Of a stretch of DNA of 64,000 bases, positions 34,641 through 48,421 are shown in pieces. Location of the stretch: assembly GCA_022113835.1 (NCBI GenBank), contig JAILWY010000003.1:11307501-11371500 (forward strand), in the 5' to 3' direction. A program made the position numbers and the translations under genes. How positions within the stretch are numbered: the first letter of the stretch is position 1; every line of letters starts with the position of its first letter. Below the pieces are notes generated by a model, which saw only the letters and a program-made list of their open reading frames with translations, did not search any database and had not been told where the DNA came from. The DNA comes from Atopsyche davidsoni. Taxonomy: Eukaryota; Arthropoda; Insecta; Trichoptera; Hydrobiosidae.

Positions 34641-36752
34641 AAAATATTATAAAATTGTATGATATAGATGATTTTGAACCTTTTTGGTTAGGTTATAGCA
34701 CAAAAAATTACCAGACCGTATAATAAAAACGGCTGCACAAACCTTTGAGTACACTTCGTTGAAAACAAATTTAAATTTAAGTTATTTTTATATTTCAAAA
34801 ACGAGTATTTAATGCTAGATTTCTACTTTGAATATGGCAAATAAATAACTATTTTGCACTGCAGTTAATTTATTTCATATATGAAAACAAACTGCCCATT
34901 TCTGATATTGATTAAATATCAGAAATGCATGTTTGCATTTTAGTCAAAGAGTACGCTCTTTGAAAAAACATGTTATTACACATATATCAAAAAGCTTCAA
35001 ATACAAAAGTAATAAAAATATTTAATATAAAAGATTTCTTCTATGAATATAATAAAAATTGTTAAAAATAAATCAAAAACAGTATTTTACGGTTAACATT
35101 TCAAAGTGATGAAATTAACGTTTCTTGGTATTTCTTACTGAAAACACAACACGTGTCGATTAAGGGAAGCGTGTGATTTACCATTATTAATTACATAAGG
35201 GTGCGGTCGTAAAGGATGATACGTAAATGTGCCTTCTTAGAGGGTGCAAAAGCAGCGGAGTTATTTATAGCAACACAGAAAGATGTTTCACATAATAGCG
35301 ATGTCTTTTGTATGTACACAAGTCAACGTCAGCTTGCTTACAAAAAGCGAAGGAAATACTTTGTATTTTAGAACATGTTACTGACATCTTGTTATTTTTT
35401 ACTCGAAACATCTATCAAAACAATGTTTGTATTTTTATATTGAATATTTTTGACACAAAGAATTTCATTTAATTTTTCAAAGAGAGTTGAACACACAGGA
35501 TGATTTTAAGTTAAACAAAATATTTTTTATGTAACCGATTATCCGATAAAAGCCTAGATTGCTATTTGCTACTTAAAATATAAAATTTAAAAAAAAATCC
35601 AAGTACTTTGGTCTATTAAGACATTTATTTCTTCGAAAACATTTATACATAAAATATTTTTTTAATATAGATATTACCTTTTAATAATCACTCACAGTCT
35701 ATTAAATAACTTGAAAAAACATGGAAAATGACAAACATCGTTTAAAAACTAAGCCTTTATTGTATTTACACTCGTGCATAAAATAATTACAATTTAGGAT
35801 ATTTTACATTTCTGTAATGATCAAAAGGATTATGATATTAGGTATCTCAAAAAGTTTTTACATGAGCAATAAATTTTAAAATAAAATAAACGCAGAAATC
35901 CGATAAGGCAATTTTTTCTACGACAATTTAACTGATGTAGCCCGGGATTGTTAGAACCTAAGACAGACGTATACCTTAATTTGATTTGCAAGCTAATACC
36001 CCCTCAAGTCTTTCTGAATTTATATCAAGTGGAAAAAAAATAATCAATTTAAAAGGAGACCGAGGAATCCGGCTCTCCAGAGTTTACAGGTGCGCGGGCA
36101 GGTAGGCTACCATCGGCATAAAGTAATTTTCGTTATTTTGGAAAACATACTTTTATTCGTTAAGCGGTAATTTATTTAAAGGTCGTTGCCCTGCCTTGGC
36201 TGGATTAAAGCAGCAAAATTACATTTTTTTTTAAATAAGCGCTTTTGGAAATGAACTTAGAAATGAAAAATACTTTTCTTCGAATCCTTATTGAATATTA
36301 ACATCTGCAACTGAATGTACTTCACATGAAAAGACAGGATGAATCCTCAATTTATTTTATCAAGAAAAAACGCCTCCTGGTATAAAAAACTTAACCAGAA
36401 TTTACATTATATAATGATATACATTTTCAAAACAATTATAATGCAATACTTCATACATTTTAATTACGGATAAATAATAAATTAACTATTATCAACAGTA
36501 TAAAGAATGAAGGGAAAGCTATTGTATGTTTCTTTACTTACTACGTCTCGAGAATTTGACATATCCATCAAAAAAAATATTAACAGAAAACTTCTTGTAC
36601 AGATATTTAAAAAAAAACCTTAAATCTTTAATTCACCAACAAATAAGCATTTCTATTAACAATGGCCGTTAAAATCTATGTATACATTTTTTTAATACTC
36701 AATACCGTTTTAGAAGTTACAAAGCTTTCGTTTGCGGACAAATAACATTTTA
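34641..36752. other. AT-rich non-coding
   Basis: No gene or named repeat. A small GC-richer patch at about 36055-36125 ('ccggctctccag ... ggtgcgcgggcaggt') has splice-like text but no usable frame. Confidence 0.45.
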
Positions 36753-37003
36753 AGAAATTCAATATTTTTGACAGAGAGTACTTGGTGGAATTCCATTTTA
36801 ATATTTTTGAACAAAATACTTGAGTGATTTTCCACATTTTTATTTTTATTAGTGACCGGTTTCGCCAACCTTTCACGTTGGCATTATCAAACAGAGTCTG
36901 ATACAAAGTGATACAAACTGATCTGATACAGAGTCAAACAGTCACTAATAAAAATAAAATGTGGAAAATCACTCAAGTATTTTATTCAAAAATATTAAAA
37001 TAA
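36753..37003 (+). repeat. GACCGGTTTCGCC-family repeat, copy 3 (foldback)
   Basis: Near-complete foldback: about 36804-36857 and 36941-36994 are inverted repeats ('gagtgattttccacattttt' and complement), enclosing the hairpin core GCCAAC(ctttcac)GTTGGC after ACCGGTTTC. Adjacent text ('gatacaaagtgatacaaact') looks like a short slippage duplication. A 76-codon minus-strand frame overlapping it is incidental. Confidence 0.85.
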
Positions 37004-40000
37004 CAGTTTGTTCAAACGAACGCTAAAGTATATAATAAATTTATATGATAGTGAAAGGCGTCTATAGGAATAAAAAAATATCCTACTGGTTCGCGAAACA
37101 GTGGTGACTGATTCTTAACGAAAATTACTGAATAAAGTTCAAAGTCTTCGGCGCTAGTAGAGGCGGCGATGATGAAAGCTCACGGATGAAGGCTCTATTT
37201 GTTTACGGCACTAACGAGAAGTGGCACCCCCGGCCTGGTTAAGGCTGTGCCGCCTTGCTGCCCCGAGACTGCAGATATTGTATCGCCTGCCATATCGAGC
37301 GGAAGTCGGGCATTCAAAAGCCTCCACCCTGTGGCGATATTACACTAAGATCTTTCACTTGACTATTTTTTACGCATGCTTTTTTAAAATATTTAGACTT
37401 GATTTCCAACCAAAAATTTAAATTTTAGTTTCAAGTTTATCAGCAAAAAATAGGACCCAAAAAAAATAATGGTTACTGAAAACATACCTTATGTGTCATA
37501 TACTGGAGAAGCCACAAATTAAAGATATTTATTTTAAACTTTTTACAAACCTACTTTTTCTACTGGCAGCATACCCTGAACAATTTTCAAAGTATAAAAA
37601 TACAGTTGAATAATATAATTATTGCGTTGATTTTACTTTGTTATACTTTTTTTTCAGTACACAGAAGCTTGCCTTCCAGTTTCCCTGTGGAGTAAATAAT
37701 AATAAATTTTTATAAAATGCTGTAAACGAAATATACTATTTTCTAACATATGTAATAATGTCACAAAGTGTTTATAAGCAATGTGCTTATAAATAAGCAA
37801 TATACTCATATTTGAAGTTTACAACGTTTCAGCGTGGATATCTTTTATTCGAGGAGTAAACTTATAAATATGGTGTTTCGCAGCATAGATGCAGTATATT
37901 TACCACACCAGCTTGCATATGAATATTTTGAATACCGTAAATTATTATTTATACAGCATTATAACAATGAAAAATTATAACTCTTGTTTATGGCCCAATA
38001 ATTACAGTCGTAATACAGAGCAGGGCATGAGCGTATCACAACAACGGGGCTAAAGGAGTGTCGTACATAACGGAGACATGTTTATTTTCTTACGCAACGT
38101 ATTCTTTTTTTATAAAAACGACGGTGATATTTTAAACTTGAATGTATGGGAGTTTTTTAGAAACATAAAGGAAGACGATAGGGTTTCCACAAAATTAAAT
38201 TTTATTAATAACACTCATACACTAAATGCTTTTATGTGGTGTAAGTAAAATACACTTACTGTAAAACCAAGCGAGAAAATAGACAATGTTACATTTACAG
38301 TTTTTAAAAGACATATATGTTAAACATTAATTGTATTAATAAAGATTCAATGTGATTAAAAAAAAAAACATTACTATTTCAAATCACGATATTTTAGTCT
38401 TACTCTTACTTATAAGTACAATAAGGTTTAAATAAAATATTTCAATATCAGCTCATATGGGTGGAAGGTGAAATAGAGATATGTTTTTTTTATATCGAAT
38501 AGTTTAAATAAAATTGTTATTAATTGTCTATAAGATAAGGCTTATAATATAACTGCATAACATAATGCATGTAAATAATAAAAGTAATAAAGGTTTATTT
38601 TACAGAATCAGAATTTTTTGAGAAAAATGTGGTGATCGAAAATAATTTTTGTATATCTAAGACAGCTTAAGCCCATCGTATGAAGCGTAAGCGTATGGTA
38701 AAAAAAAAAATATCGTGAAATAATATTTAAACTATATTTATTTTGGTAAAGAAGTAATAAAAGTAGATTCCAAGATGTCAAAATGTTGGAGTATATTCTA
38801 AATTAAAGCAAAAAGGCCGTGTTTTTTCGCCTGGATATACGAAGAAAACAGATACTTTTAGCGGTGAGCTATGCAAGGACATCGACTGAATTGGAGTTTT
38901 TTCACAACAGCTGATTGATTGATAACAGTTCACAGATAACAGATTGATAACAAACCACACACCCCTATTGGTTCTCCTTGAAATGCCAAGCGAAGGTGAC
39001 GCAGAAAATACACCGCAGAGAAACGGGCATTTTTTCACTCTCGGAGGATGTTTTTATAGCATAAAATGGCATAACACCATTAACTGCGAAACAAACGCGT
39101 GGGGGTGGTTTTCTTGAGGGAGGGTGCAGGAGAAAACCGACCTTATGAATAATATATTGAGATGTGGGGGCGGCTTCAAATTAGATGGTCGCTCTGTTTA
39201 CTTTGCCTTGAGATATTTTTTTATATTTATTAGCTTCCGTGTTGCCATGCAAAGTGATTACTCTCTGTTACCATCATTGAAAAAGAACAATCGAATTATT
39301 AAAAAGGTACACATTTCTTCGTTTTTTTGTTACAAATTACACTACAAAAAACTCATGTGAGTGATTTATAGTTTAAAATCAAAAGTGAGCTTTATTTAGA
39401 TTGAAATAGCTCATTACAATGAAAAGAATACTATCCATATGTTTTGAGAAAAATTGATAAGACGTCTGTGTTTGAAATAAAATGAAGTATATAAGTTTTA
39501 ATTTCACAGTTTCTCATTGATTGATATAAATCTAAATAAACTCTTAATTCTTGCTGAATTCAATTAGCGTCAATAATGTTTAATGAAAAAAAATAGTTGT
39601 GTAAATTTGCAGCTATTTTACGTCAACGTTGATTTATGCTGTGCCAAACTACAAATTATCATTTGATATCAACCGACCATTAATTCAGGGAATTACAAAC
39701 GATCTGTAGCCTATAATGTATTAACGTAATCAAGATGAATTGATGATACACATTACACCCCGACTGGTCCCCATCCCATCGCTGAAATAACTAAGCTTTT
39801 TATCAAACCTACCCTGAAGTTATAAGCGCCCTTCCACTGTCTCATCTAGGCTCTATTTTAGGGGATGCTAATTATCTTATTTATAAACGTCTTTGTATAA
39901 GCAGCGGGGGCGTTTTTGCATCGATGGCACTTTGTCTCGTAATTTTGTTGACTTTTAAAGATTTAGATACACTATTTTATTATAATTAATATGAATGCTA

Positions 40001-40072
40001 AAAAGCATTAATTTGTATATATTAACTCAAAACTTATTTTTTACTAAAGACAAGTAAAAAATAAATAATATG
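37004..40072. other. Non-coding, GC-rich islands at about 37130-37340 and 39710-39960
   Basis: Islands of raised GC without sustained coding frames, separated by AT-rich sequence. A further GC-richer patch lies at about 38800-39160. Open frames of 60-86 codons here show no domain or splice context. Confidence 0.45.
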
Positions 40073-40340
40073 CATTTAAAAGCGTATAAAATTCAATTGG
40101 TGCAAGAATTGAAGGATACGGATTACGCAAATCGCTTGAATTTTGCGAACAACTTTCAATCTTCGTTCCAGATAAGAAGAGTGCCGGCAGCGTAACGGTT
40201 ACTATTTGGATAACATTATATTTTTAAAATAATTTTTCATTATGTATTCTTATAATCAACAATTAAAAAAAATACTTGGTTACAAGTAATTTTTGTTTTA
40301 CTGAACTAACAAATACCCGATACTCTGTTTGGACACACAG
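40073..40340 (+). pseudogene. Tc1/mariner-type transposase fragment with internal deletion
   Basis: The plus strand reads HLKAYKIQLVQELKDTDYAN from 40073, the conserved mid-N-terminal block of insect IS630/Tc1/mariner transposases. It then jumps at about 40150-40158 to the C-terminal end (R, stop, then EECRQRNGYYLDNIIF). The end of the element (..TTTGGACACACAG at 40340) is flanked by TA and matches the terminal repeat of the copy at 54.1 kb. The catalytic core is deleted. The in-frame TAA at 40173-40175 is shared with the 54.1-kb copy. The 5' end of the element is not recognisable. Confidence 0.75.
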
Positions 40341-40971
40341 TAGGATAGTACTTGGTTTTAAAGTGTTATTTATATATATATATATATCATTTATATTCTG
40401 CACTTATCTTACTCGACTTGTTCCTTGACGTAATACTGGGCTGTACTCAGCAGTTAGGTAAATTCCCATACCCCTGGTCACCTCAGGTAATGTCCCCCCC
40501 TGAACGTAATTGCCTTATGCGGCTCGGCTCGCTGGCTTCGATCCTAATTCGTGAAGTTGCTTCCATAGCCGTCAGTAGAAATTTGGATGCATGAACAAAC
40601 AAGAGTTTGACTCTGTGCTTGAAGCAACATTCATTAGAAACCCTGTAACATACTATGGTATATAATTAAAACATATATCATAATTTTTATTTTTTTTTAA
40701 ATAAGAGTAGAACCCTCTATGGTCTATGGCGATGTTTTACAAAAACATAGTGTTTTCACTTTTTATTTTCCGATTGATTGGCATCTTCAAGCATTAAGGT
40801 TTTGTAATTACTATTGTAATATAATTTAATTTTTATTATTTGAACATTATACTTATTTGGTCTTACAATGACTTTTGACATAATCCCTGACTTTCTAACT
40901 CATTAATCAATAGTTAACGAGAATAGTCCCGCTGGAAAAGTTGAAACAACACTTGGGTATTATTTTAAACT
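40341..40971. other. GC-rich island and AT-rich sequence, with short (TA)n
   Basis: A (TA)n run at about 40371-40387 is followed by a GC-richer block (about 40420-40590) whose 80-codon plus-strand frame includes the repeat and has no domain. I see no gene. Confidence 0.4.
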
Positions 40972-41265
40972 AGCAATGTAGCCCGTCATAAAATGACGTA
41001 TTTGATGAACGATGCGTCTAAAATTTGTTTTAATTCGTACATATTGAAATTCGCTAAAGCATATTTTAAAGTTTATGAATGAAAATATTATCCTATCGTC
41101 TTGAAATTCGGCACATAGCTGCGGAAAAATTTACTTAACTTATGTGCAAAAAATCAGCGTTGTATCTTTTAAGATATTCTATACAGAACGGAAAAATGAA
41201 ACATACACACATACAAACATACAAACATACAAACACACAATGGCTATTATTATAGTAGATAGATA
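40972..41265 (+). repeat. Retroposon-like 3' fragment ending in (ACAA)n-type repeats
   Basis: Begins 'actagcaatgtagcccgtca' and ends in 'catacaaacatacaaacata' repeats followed by 'attattatagtagatagata'. This layout (a 'tagctgttgcccg'-like start, an internal body, and a CA/AAAC-rich then 'ttatagtagata' end) resembles dispersed retroposons common in insect genomes. Exact family unknown. Confidence 0.5.
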
Positions 41266-41719
41266 ATCCCAATTTTAACAACAACGAAAATTTTAACCGA
41301 ATTTATTTAAGCATAATCCTATAATATATCTTAAATTAAAAATTGTTTATTTCAATGTATTGTATAACATAAACTGTTTTAGTAAAATCAATTATATTTA
41401 TTTTTTGTAGTGTGTAAATGTTATCTACGTGTTGTTTATATGGAAAATTAAGAATTTATATTATCAGAAAATCATTAAAAAAACTGCAAAACAAATAATG
41501 TATGCTAATTAGAAATATATAAATACATTTGGAAGTTCCCTTAAAAAAAAATTATTTTGTGCTCTCTTTCTATTATTTCTTATTTATTTTTCTTTACCAC
41601 GACCTCGGGGAAGAAGTCATATATTTTTATTGGATTAGTGCAATAAAAAAGGAGTTTATAAGACATATCACTAACCCTAAAGGCGCCAATAAAAATAATT
41701 ATATCAAGCTTTAGCAACC

Positions 41720-41870
41720 GCCTGATTTCCTTAACCGTCACGGGGGTTGGAGTTCCTCCCCCGCGGGGCAGGGGCGCCAGTCCACGGCCTGCGGGCTGAT
41801 TTGCGGCCCGGGGCCCTCGTAAAACCCGCCCCCGGGAACACCCCTGCATCTCAGATACAGACGGAATACG
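41720..41870 (-). other. GC-rich block of unknown origin
   Basis: A sharply GC-rich 150-bp segment in AT-rich DNA. The minus strand is open (part of a 111-codon frame reading RGRVLRGPRAANQPAGRG) but shows no recognised domain. It resembles the 31.8-kb GC-rich block in character and may be an inserted repeat. Confidence 0.3.
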
Positions 41871-44800
41871 GGTAAGATGTAATTTTAGGGGAATAAGTTT
41901 ATTACGGCTCAGCATGAAGGATTAACGTTTGATTTTTAAATGAAAATTTTACGTCTATTTGACTTAACCGTAATACCTACGCCGATCAAAATATACGCAC
42001 AGCTCTTTTATAAAGATAACATAATATTTATTTCATCAGTGTGACATAATAACGCTATGTATTTTACTCGAATTATTTATTAAATAAATAAATACAAATT
42101 GATATAAAAATTTAAAAAAAAAACCGTAATTTCCGGAGAATCGCATAGAAAACATAAATTCAAAAAATATTAAAATCATTTTTTAATTTTATTTTTAAAA
42201 TATAATTATACCTAATAATAAAAAAAAAACATGAATGTTTTATTTAAATGGAAATTCAATATTTAATTATTATGAACCCATAATGAATTAATCATTTAAT
42301 GTATTAAATATCTTGCTTTCATTTGTTTTAAATAAAACCTTGATTTAATTGTTTTAATCATTATTATTTCACTATCAATAATACTATGAAATTACTTTAT
42401 AATTATATTGATTGTACAGTAGTACTAAATAATCAATATTTTTCGATAGAAGTGAACGTTATTTTATTCGAAAAAAATTATAAAAATCATAGATAAACTG
42501 GATTCTTATCATAAGACCAAGTATTATTAACACGGTATTCTTAATAGTTGTCACAAATAAAAAAGGGGTAATAACAGTTAAAATATTTTGTAAGCATCGA
42601 TTAAATTTAAATACTAATATAAATTATTTATCTATGGGTCATAATTAGGGCGACCAAAAAAATCACAGGTGTCAAATCTGTGTGGCCATTTGGCTTTTTA
42701 ATTTTCCGGTATGTGTACTGTAGTAAAAAGGGTTGTTTAAATATAAATAATTACCTCTAATATGGAAGCATACCAGAGGTAAAGGCACTCTGTTGATCAG
42801 TTTATAATCCAGGATCAACTGACAATTGTCCAAGGGATGAAGGCTTTTGGGGTGTAAACATATGCCCGGCAGGGGTAGCTCTGCGAACCAATGGGAACTT
42901 ATCACTTAATCTAATACCAAGGCTTGGTTTCAGGTAACTATGTATTTAGGATGATGAGGGTAGGTTTTTGAATGTGTATTCAAAAGTGTGAATTTTTAAA
43001 TGAATGAAAGTTATCACAGAAATTTTTAAAAGTTATCACAGTGTATTTTTAATTATTTCAAATTCACTAATTAGTAATCATAACAATTAAAAATATATAG
43101 TACTACATATCAAAAAAAGTAATGGCAAGGAGATTGGTATCATTTTTTTGTGAGTGTTTTTTTTTTTTAGGGTCTAAAAAACATATATTGAGCTTTATAT
43201 ACAATTTTAGGTAAAAAAAAATAAACAAAGGTTAAGGCATGAATTTGTGGCATGTATTCAGTTTTTTTTTTTTGTGTCTTGGTTTTTTTTTTTTCTCAGA
43301 AACAATCAAGAAGCTGAAAACAAATGTTAATTCTAAGCAGTATCGCAGTGTGGTGGTAATTAATCTGGAGTCTAGAATACAAATGCATGAAAATCCTGAA
43401 TAAATCCTGAAAGGTGTCCAGGTTCCTGTGGGTTCGGAAGCGCCCTCCTAACTCTTCTGAAACTTCTAGAACCAAAAGGGGAGAGAGGGGTTCGCACCAC
43501 ATTCAATACCCGAAATTTCAACTTCAAATACTCACCTTTCCACTGTTAATTCTGTGCCTTTCCAACAGTTTTGAAAACTCTCTGCTGTCATTAACCGATG
43601 TTGGTTTTAATTTTACTGAGATGATTATTTATTTTATAACGAAGATGTTTTTAAATATTTGTGTGATAAAAATAAATATAACATGATACATCATAAAAAA
43701 AAAGTTATTAGTACTAAAAGAAAACTAAAACTACATTATATAAGGAAGTTTAGACTTTTGAGGGGTTAAAATACGATAAAAATATTTTTAAAATTATTTT
43801 ATACTTACTATTAAAATATTTAAGATATTCGATAGTTTACTTACATTTATATTTCTTGAAAAATCCCGGCCATATAATATATATTTTTTTGATAATATTA
43901 CTTACCTGTTAAAAGCTATCCTGTGGCTTGTCAATATAAGTTATTACAGAGCAAAGTGCTCACATTTAAGATTGGTTCTTAATTCCATTGCATTATGGGA
44001 TTATATGCATTACCTAGAGTGGATATTCATGGTATTTTGAGTCGTACGCTCTATTCCTAAACGTTCTTACAATAACTTCTTTCATGTTTTACAAAATTAA
44101 TAAAATTAGCATAATATATATTAATAGTATTAAAGTGGACGTTATATTATGAATACGTAAGTAGATACATGGTGGGATCAAACAACCGTTAATTTGGATG
44201 GTCCTACTTAATTTGGTATGAAGCGGCTGAAAAGTGGCAAGTGGGTGACGGACCACGATTTGGAAAGCGCAGGTTTAATTAGGCTCAGTTTCACAAATCT
44301 CTGATTGTTGCGGGCGGGTCTGTTTGCAAAAGTCTGCGAATTTATTTAGCGATCTTACAACACCGAGGCGGCCTAATTCGTTACGGATGCTAGCACCCCT
44401 CGAGGCTGATGGTAATTCTGGCGGAGAACGACGAGATCTGGGAAATAGATTTATTATGTGTTGAATACTTTTTGTACGGGGCCGATTTCCTCTCGTGTTC
44501 CTCCAAGAACAGCTTTAAATACAATTACTCAACTGAGTTCTCTATAGTAACAGTGTAGACGTTTTTCGTCGTTCTGTCGAGTAAAAATGCATTTTGTAGA
44601 TTTACATTCAACTTTTGACTTTTCAGTCCCCGGATTTTTTTTTACCTCAACTACGTTCTTTACAGAATCCCTGTATGGTACTTTTAAATTACTCGCAGGT
44701 ATAAACATAATTATCTTAATTCTTTGCAGGCTGAGTTCTCGCGGTGGGAGCGCCACTCCTACGGGTAAAGTGGTTATATTGTTACCACTTTAATGGTTTT

Positions 44801-45125
44801 AAGCACATGAGGCAATATAAGATAAAACACAAAATTTTGTAACGCAATTTAACTTTGCGGAAACTATCTCCGTCTAAAGGTACGCTGACTTTCCCTCACA
44901 TTCTACCTAGTGACATTACCAACCCCCGACCTCCCATTTGGGGTCCAGGAGCACCACACAATAGACCATTCTATTATTTACTATACTTTACTTTTAGATG
45001 ACCCAAACGCAGGAATCAAACCTTGGGAACAATATGATAAAGTATGTACTTGACTAAATATTATCACATATAAACAAAATACTGCTAAAACCTGTCGTTA
45101 CATCAAGACATCAAAATATGACTAC
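41871..45125. other. Non-coding, with GC-richer patches at about 42660-42900, 43410-43560 and 44200-44500
   Basis: No gene recognised. The patch starting 'gggcgaccaaaaaaatcaca' at about 42650 looks repeat-like, but no second copy is present here. Poly-T/poly-A runs near 43160-43295. Confidence 0.4.
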
Positions 45126-45660
45126 AAATAATCGACAAATCGACTACACCAATCAAAAATATTTAAATGCAAAAAGTTTGATACATTTCTTCTTCCGAAC
45201 ACAATATATTTTTATTTCTTATAAATTTACTATTCATATGATAAATATGTGTTTTTCCGATTGAAGTGTAGGAATTTGGAGATTCGTCTGGTACATTTTC
45301 CAAGAATCCTAAACATTTAAAAGACTTTTTTTCAATTGGAATTAAAAGATTAAATATAAACCATGTGCGTCTTATTAATTTCAAAATTAAAAAAAAAAAT
45401 CTTTAACAAACTATGGTTTTGAAAAGTCGCCATTTTATCCAATTTTTCAACATCTTCAAGATTTTATTTTACCCTAAAAATGGACGTAAATTAAATGATA
45501 AAAAATAGATAAATATAATTTATAGTTTTCTCAATACTCTGTAAAAAAATTAACTTTCGATATAGAAAAGTAAAGTGACAATTAAATTAATTCAATGACA
45601 CGATTTCGCCAGGTAACGAACCGACAGTAGTATCCGGTTGGACACCAGAGGCAATTAAAT
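45126..45660 (+). repeat. Roughly 500-bp dispersed repeat, copy 2
   Basis: Same landmarks and orientation as the copies at 27.8 and 63.1 kb. This copy is the longest, continuing past 'gacacgatttcgccaggtaa' into 'ccggttggacaccagaggca'. The 73-codon minus-strand frame in it corresponds to the 69-codon frame in copy 3. They are parallel by repeat homology, not evidence of a gene. Confidence 0.9.
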
Positions 45661-47753
45661 GGCTTAAATAAATTATAAATAACATTAAACAAAAACAAAT
45701 CATTTAAATATTGTGTTAAAAATATGTCTTTGATGTTAATACTTAAAAGAAAAACAGCAATTTTTAATGAAGTTTTTCACTTCAGAAACCTAATTCAACA
45801 ACACTTGTCGTGACATGATCTAAAAATCAAGTATGTTTTATATACACGAAATAAAATAGTTTGTTTATATGGATCAGCTCTGCAATATACAGTTTTTTGT
45901 TGTGGTGTTTAAATTTTAAAAAAACTTTAGCAATTCTGACTTAATAGGTCAGAGGTGCTTTTATTTTAAGCGGGGTGGTTCTCACCCCCAGTTAATTTTA
46001 GTTCTGGTCAGCGGGTAGCCGCGCCCTGAGGGTTGGTATAGTTCGCCGGGGTCAGATTGCTGGCTCCTTGTCACACGACCACCGAAGCATATCAGAACCA
46101 ACAGAGTCTTGGATGAAAAAGCACAACACGACCAACTTTTAATTGCTTCCAAATTACTTCCAAGGATTGGGCATACATGCTGCGGAGTTTGGAACAAAAA
46201 CGAACCCCGAGGATAAATTTAAGCTCCACAACCTGGTACGTACTCACAGAAAGCTTGCAGGAATATGTAAAGCTTCAACGAGGGACTTCCTGGCAAGAAA
46301 GTTAATGATAATTGGTTTTCTGAGTAATATATATAATAATTTTACACGGATTAGTATGATATTTCTTAAATGCACTGAAGGCATTTGAGGAAGAGACATA
46401 AAATCTCAAATAGTACTTATATGCAACTGCAGGATCTCATTGTCCGCCAGCAAGTAGTAAAAATAATAGTACAAAACTGTAACTGTAAATTCGAGGAGAT
46501 CCTCGTAGATTCCATCCCATCTCCTCCAGGGCTGGAAGGTTTGAGTAAAATCCACGTGAAAATCAAAAAGTTTCCAGTCAGTTAAAAGTTAGCATTGCTC
46601 CGCGGTGCTGCCGGCCCTGCGATTTAGATTGGGAAAGTTTCAGCTGAGGCTAATTGCTGAACTGCAAGAGGGAAGAATCTGCACCTTTATTCCCGATAAA
46701 ACTATACGGGAGAACTAAACCTCCAAATATACACACTGTGGATGGGTGTATAGATAACAATATTCGTATATTTTTTTCATTTTTTTACGTATTCGCAATT
46801 ACAAAGCAGCTAAAAGTTACAATTTTTTTTTATTTTATTAATACCACAGAATTAACCGTATACGGTTTACGATTGAAAAATCATATATTTCTTATTTTTG
46901 ACAGAAAGTAGCGGCTATATTAAACGATGTAATAATGGCAACGTTACATGATGACGAAACTGGACATCATAAAATAAAACATGTGAAAAATCACAAAAGT
47001 ATTCAACGTTTATTTCATAGATCGTATAAAAAGTCATTTCAAATTCCAAGGTGCTAAAAAAAAGCTTGTGATGTGTCTTAAGATATTTAACATCTATTCT
47101 AGTATTTGTCATTTAATACGTTTCTCAGGGCTCTTACATATTGTAAAATATGTTTTGGTAGGTTTTATAAAAGCGCATTTAGTTACCTTTTCGACTTGAT
47201 TCAAACCTTTTACTTGGAATTGCCTGAGCTTGTTTAGATATTTATCTAAACTCTCATTATATTGCTATGTATTCAGTTATTGCTATGTATTGCTATTATT
47301 GCTATATGCTCATATATAGTCAGTTATATAAGTGTGTTTGAATAAAAATAAACAATGCGTTAGAATTAGATGTGGGAGTTTTGACAAAAATACAGCTCAA
47401 TTATTATTATAAATCTAATAAACATGACGACATTGTTATATAAATAAACGTTAATTGATCAAATATTTTTGTTTGTGATTGCTTAATTGTCTGTTTTTAG
47501 TTGTACGTAGGAGCTTAAATCATAACATGTTGAACAAATGATAGTGCGTTCATTAATAATTCGATAACTAAGACTAATAGCAACTTTTGAAAAATAATTG
47601 GCGATAATAATAATAAATAATAATAATAATGATAACAACATGTACGAATGATAGTGACTTGTATCAACATTTATGCTTATTATATTTATTAACATTGATT
47701 AACCATTATCAAAGAATGCTATCATTTCTTCAGTACGTTCTTATATATATATA
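45661..47753. other. Non-coding, GC-richer block at about 45960-46660
   Basis: The block at about 45960-46660 is less AT-rich and has overlapping frames of 66-81 codons on both strands, none with recognisable domains or paired splice sites. It may be a degenerate transposable element or conserved non-coding DNA. 'attgctatgtattgctatta' near 47270 is a small tandem slippage repeat. Confidence 0.35.
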
Positions 47754-48340
47754 TTAGGGTGTCCCTTATATGACCAAAAAATTTTTTTTTTCAAATTTCG
47801 AAATGGGTACCCTCTACTTTTTTTAGTAATGCTATAAGAGTCTTAAATATAAAATTTCATCTTTCTAGCATAATTGCAACCAGTGCCGACCGAGCTTCAA
47901 AGTTTAGTAAAAAACGTGTTTTGTCTTGATATTTCGGTCTGGTATAAAATCATTATAAATGCAATAAATTAAGTAAATAATAGTAAAAATTCAATTAGAT
48001 GAACATTAATCTTTAATCAAAAACATAAAGTAATAACAATCAGCCAGGGTAACTTTTTTATAGAGTTGTTTTTTTACAGTCCGGATACAATTTTCTATGT
48101 TCCTGGACACAGCGCAGCAAGAACTGTTTTTGTTCTTCTTCAGCCGTGATAAGTCCGTTAAAATCTTGCATCATTTTAACAGCCCTTTCAGCAGTATCAT
48201 TCACAACTCTCAAATAACTTATTTTTCTTTTAGCTTCCAGAAAAGCAGCATTATTATTCCAGGAAGATACATCTTCCTTTAGAAAACTGTGATAAAAATT
48301 GTTTGCTCTTTTCCGATACGAAATTATCCAGTGTTTTGTC

Positions 48341-48421
48341 TGGAAAAAAAAGGAAAATAAGATAAATAACAAATAAATCTACAACAATTTAAATATATCA
48401 CAAAAAGTCAATTAAACTTAC
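48341..48421 (-). other. Intron in the transposase gene
   Basis: GTAAGT donor at 48421 leftward and TTTCCTTTTTTTTCCAG acceptor ending at 48340. About 81 nt. Joining at these sites gives Phe-Asp-Lys-Thr-Leu, a continuous frame for about 20 residues before the exon-2 frameshift. Confidence 0.65.

Noticed and set aside
36055..36125. Micro-exon between CTCCAG and GCAG|GTAGGC
   Set aside because: Only about 20 nt, a weak acceptor tract and no supporting neighbour exon.
45163..45384. Similar minus-strand peptides at 45163-45384 and 63150-63359
   Set aside because: The similarity comes from the two DNA repeat copies. The frame is not preserved in copy 1 at 27.8 kb and has no coding signature.
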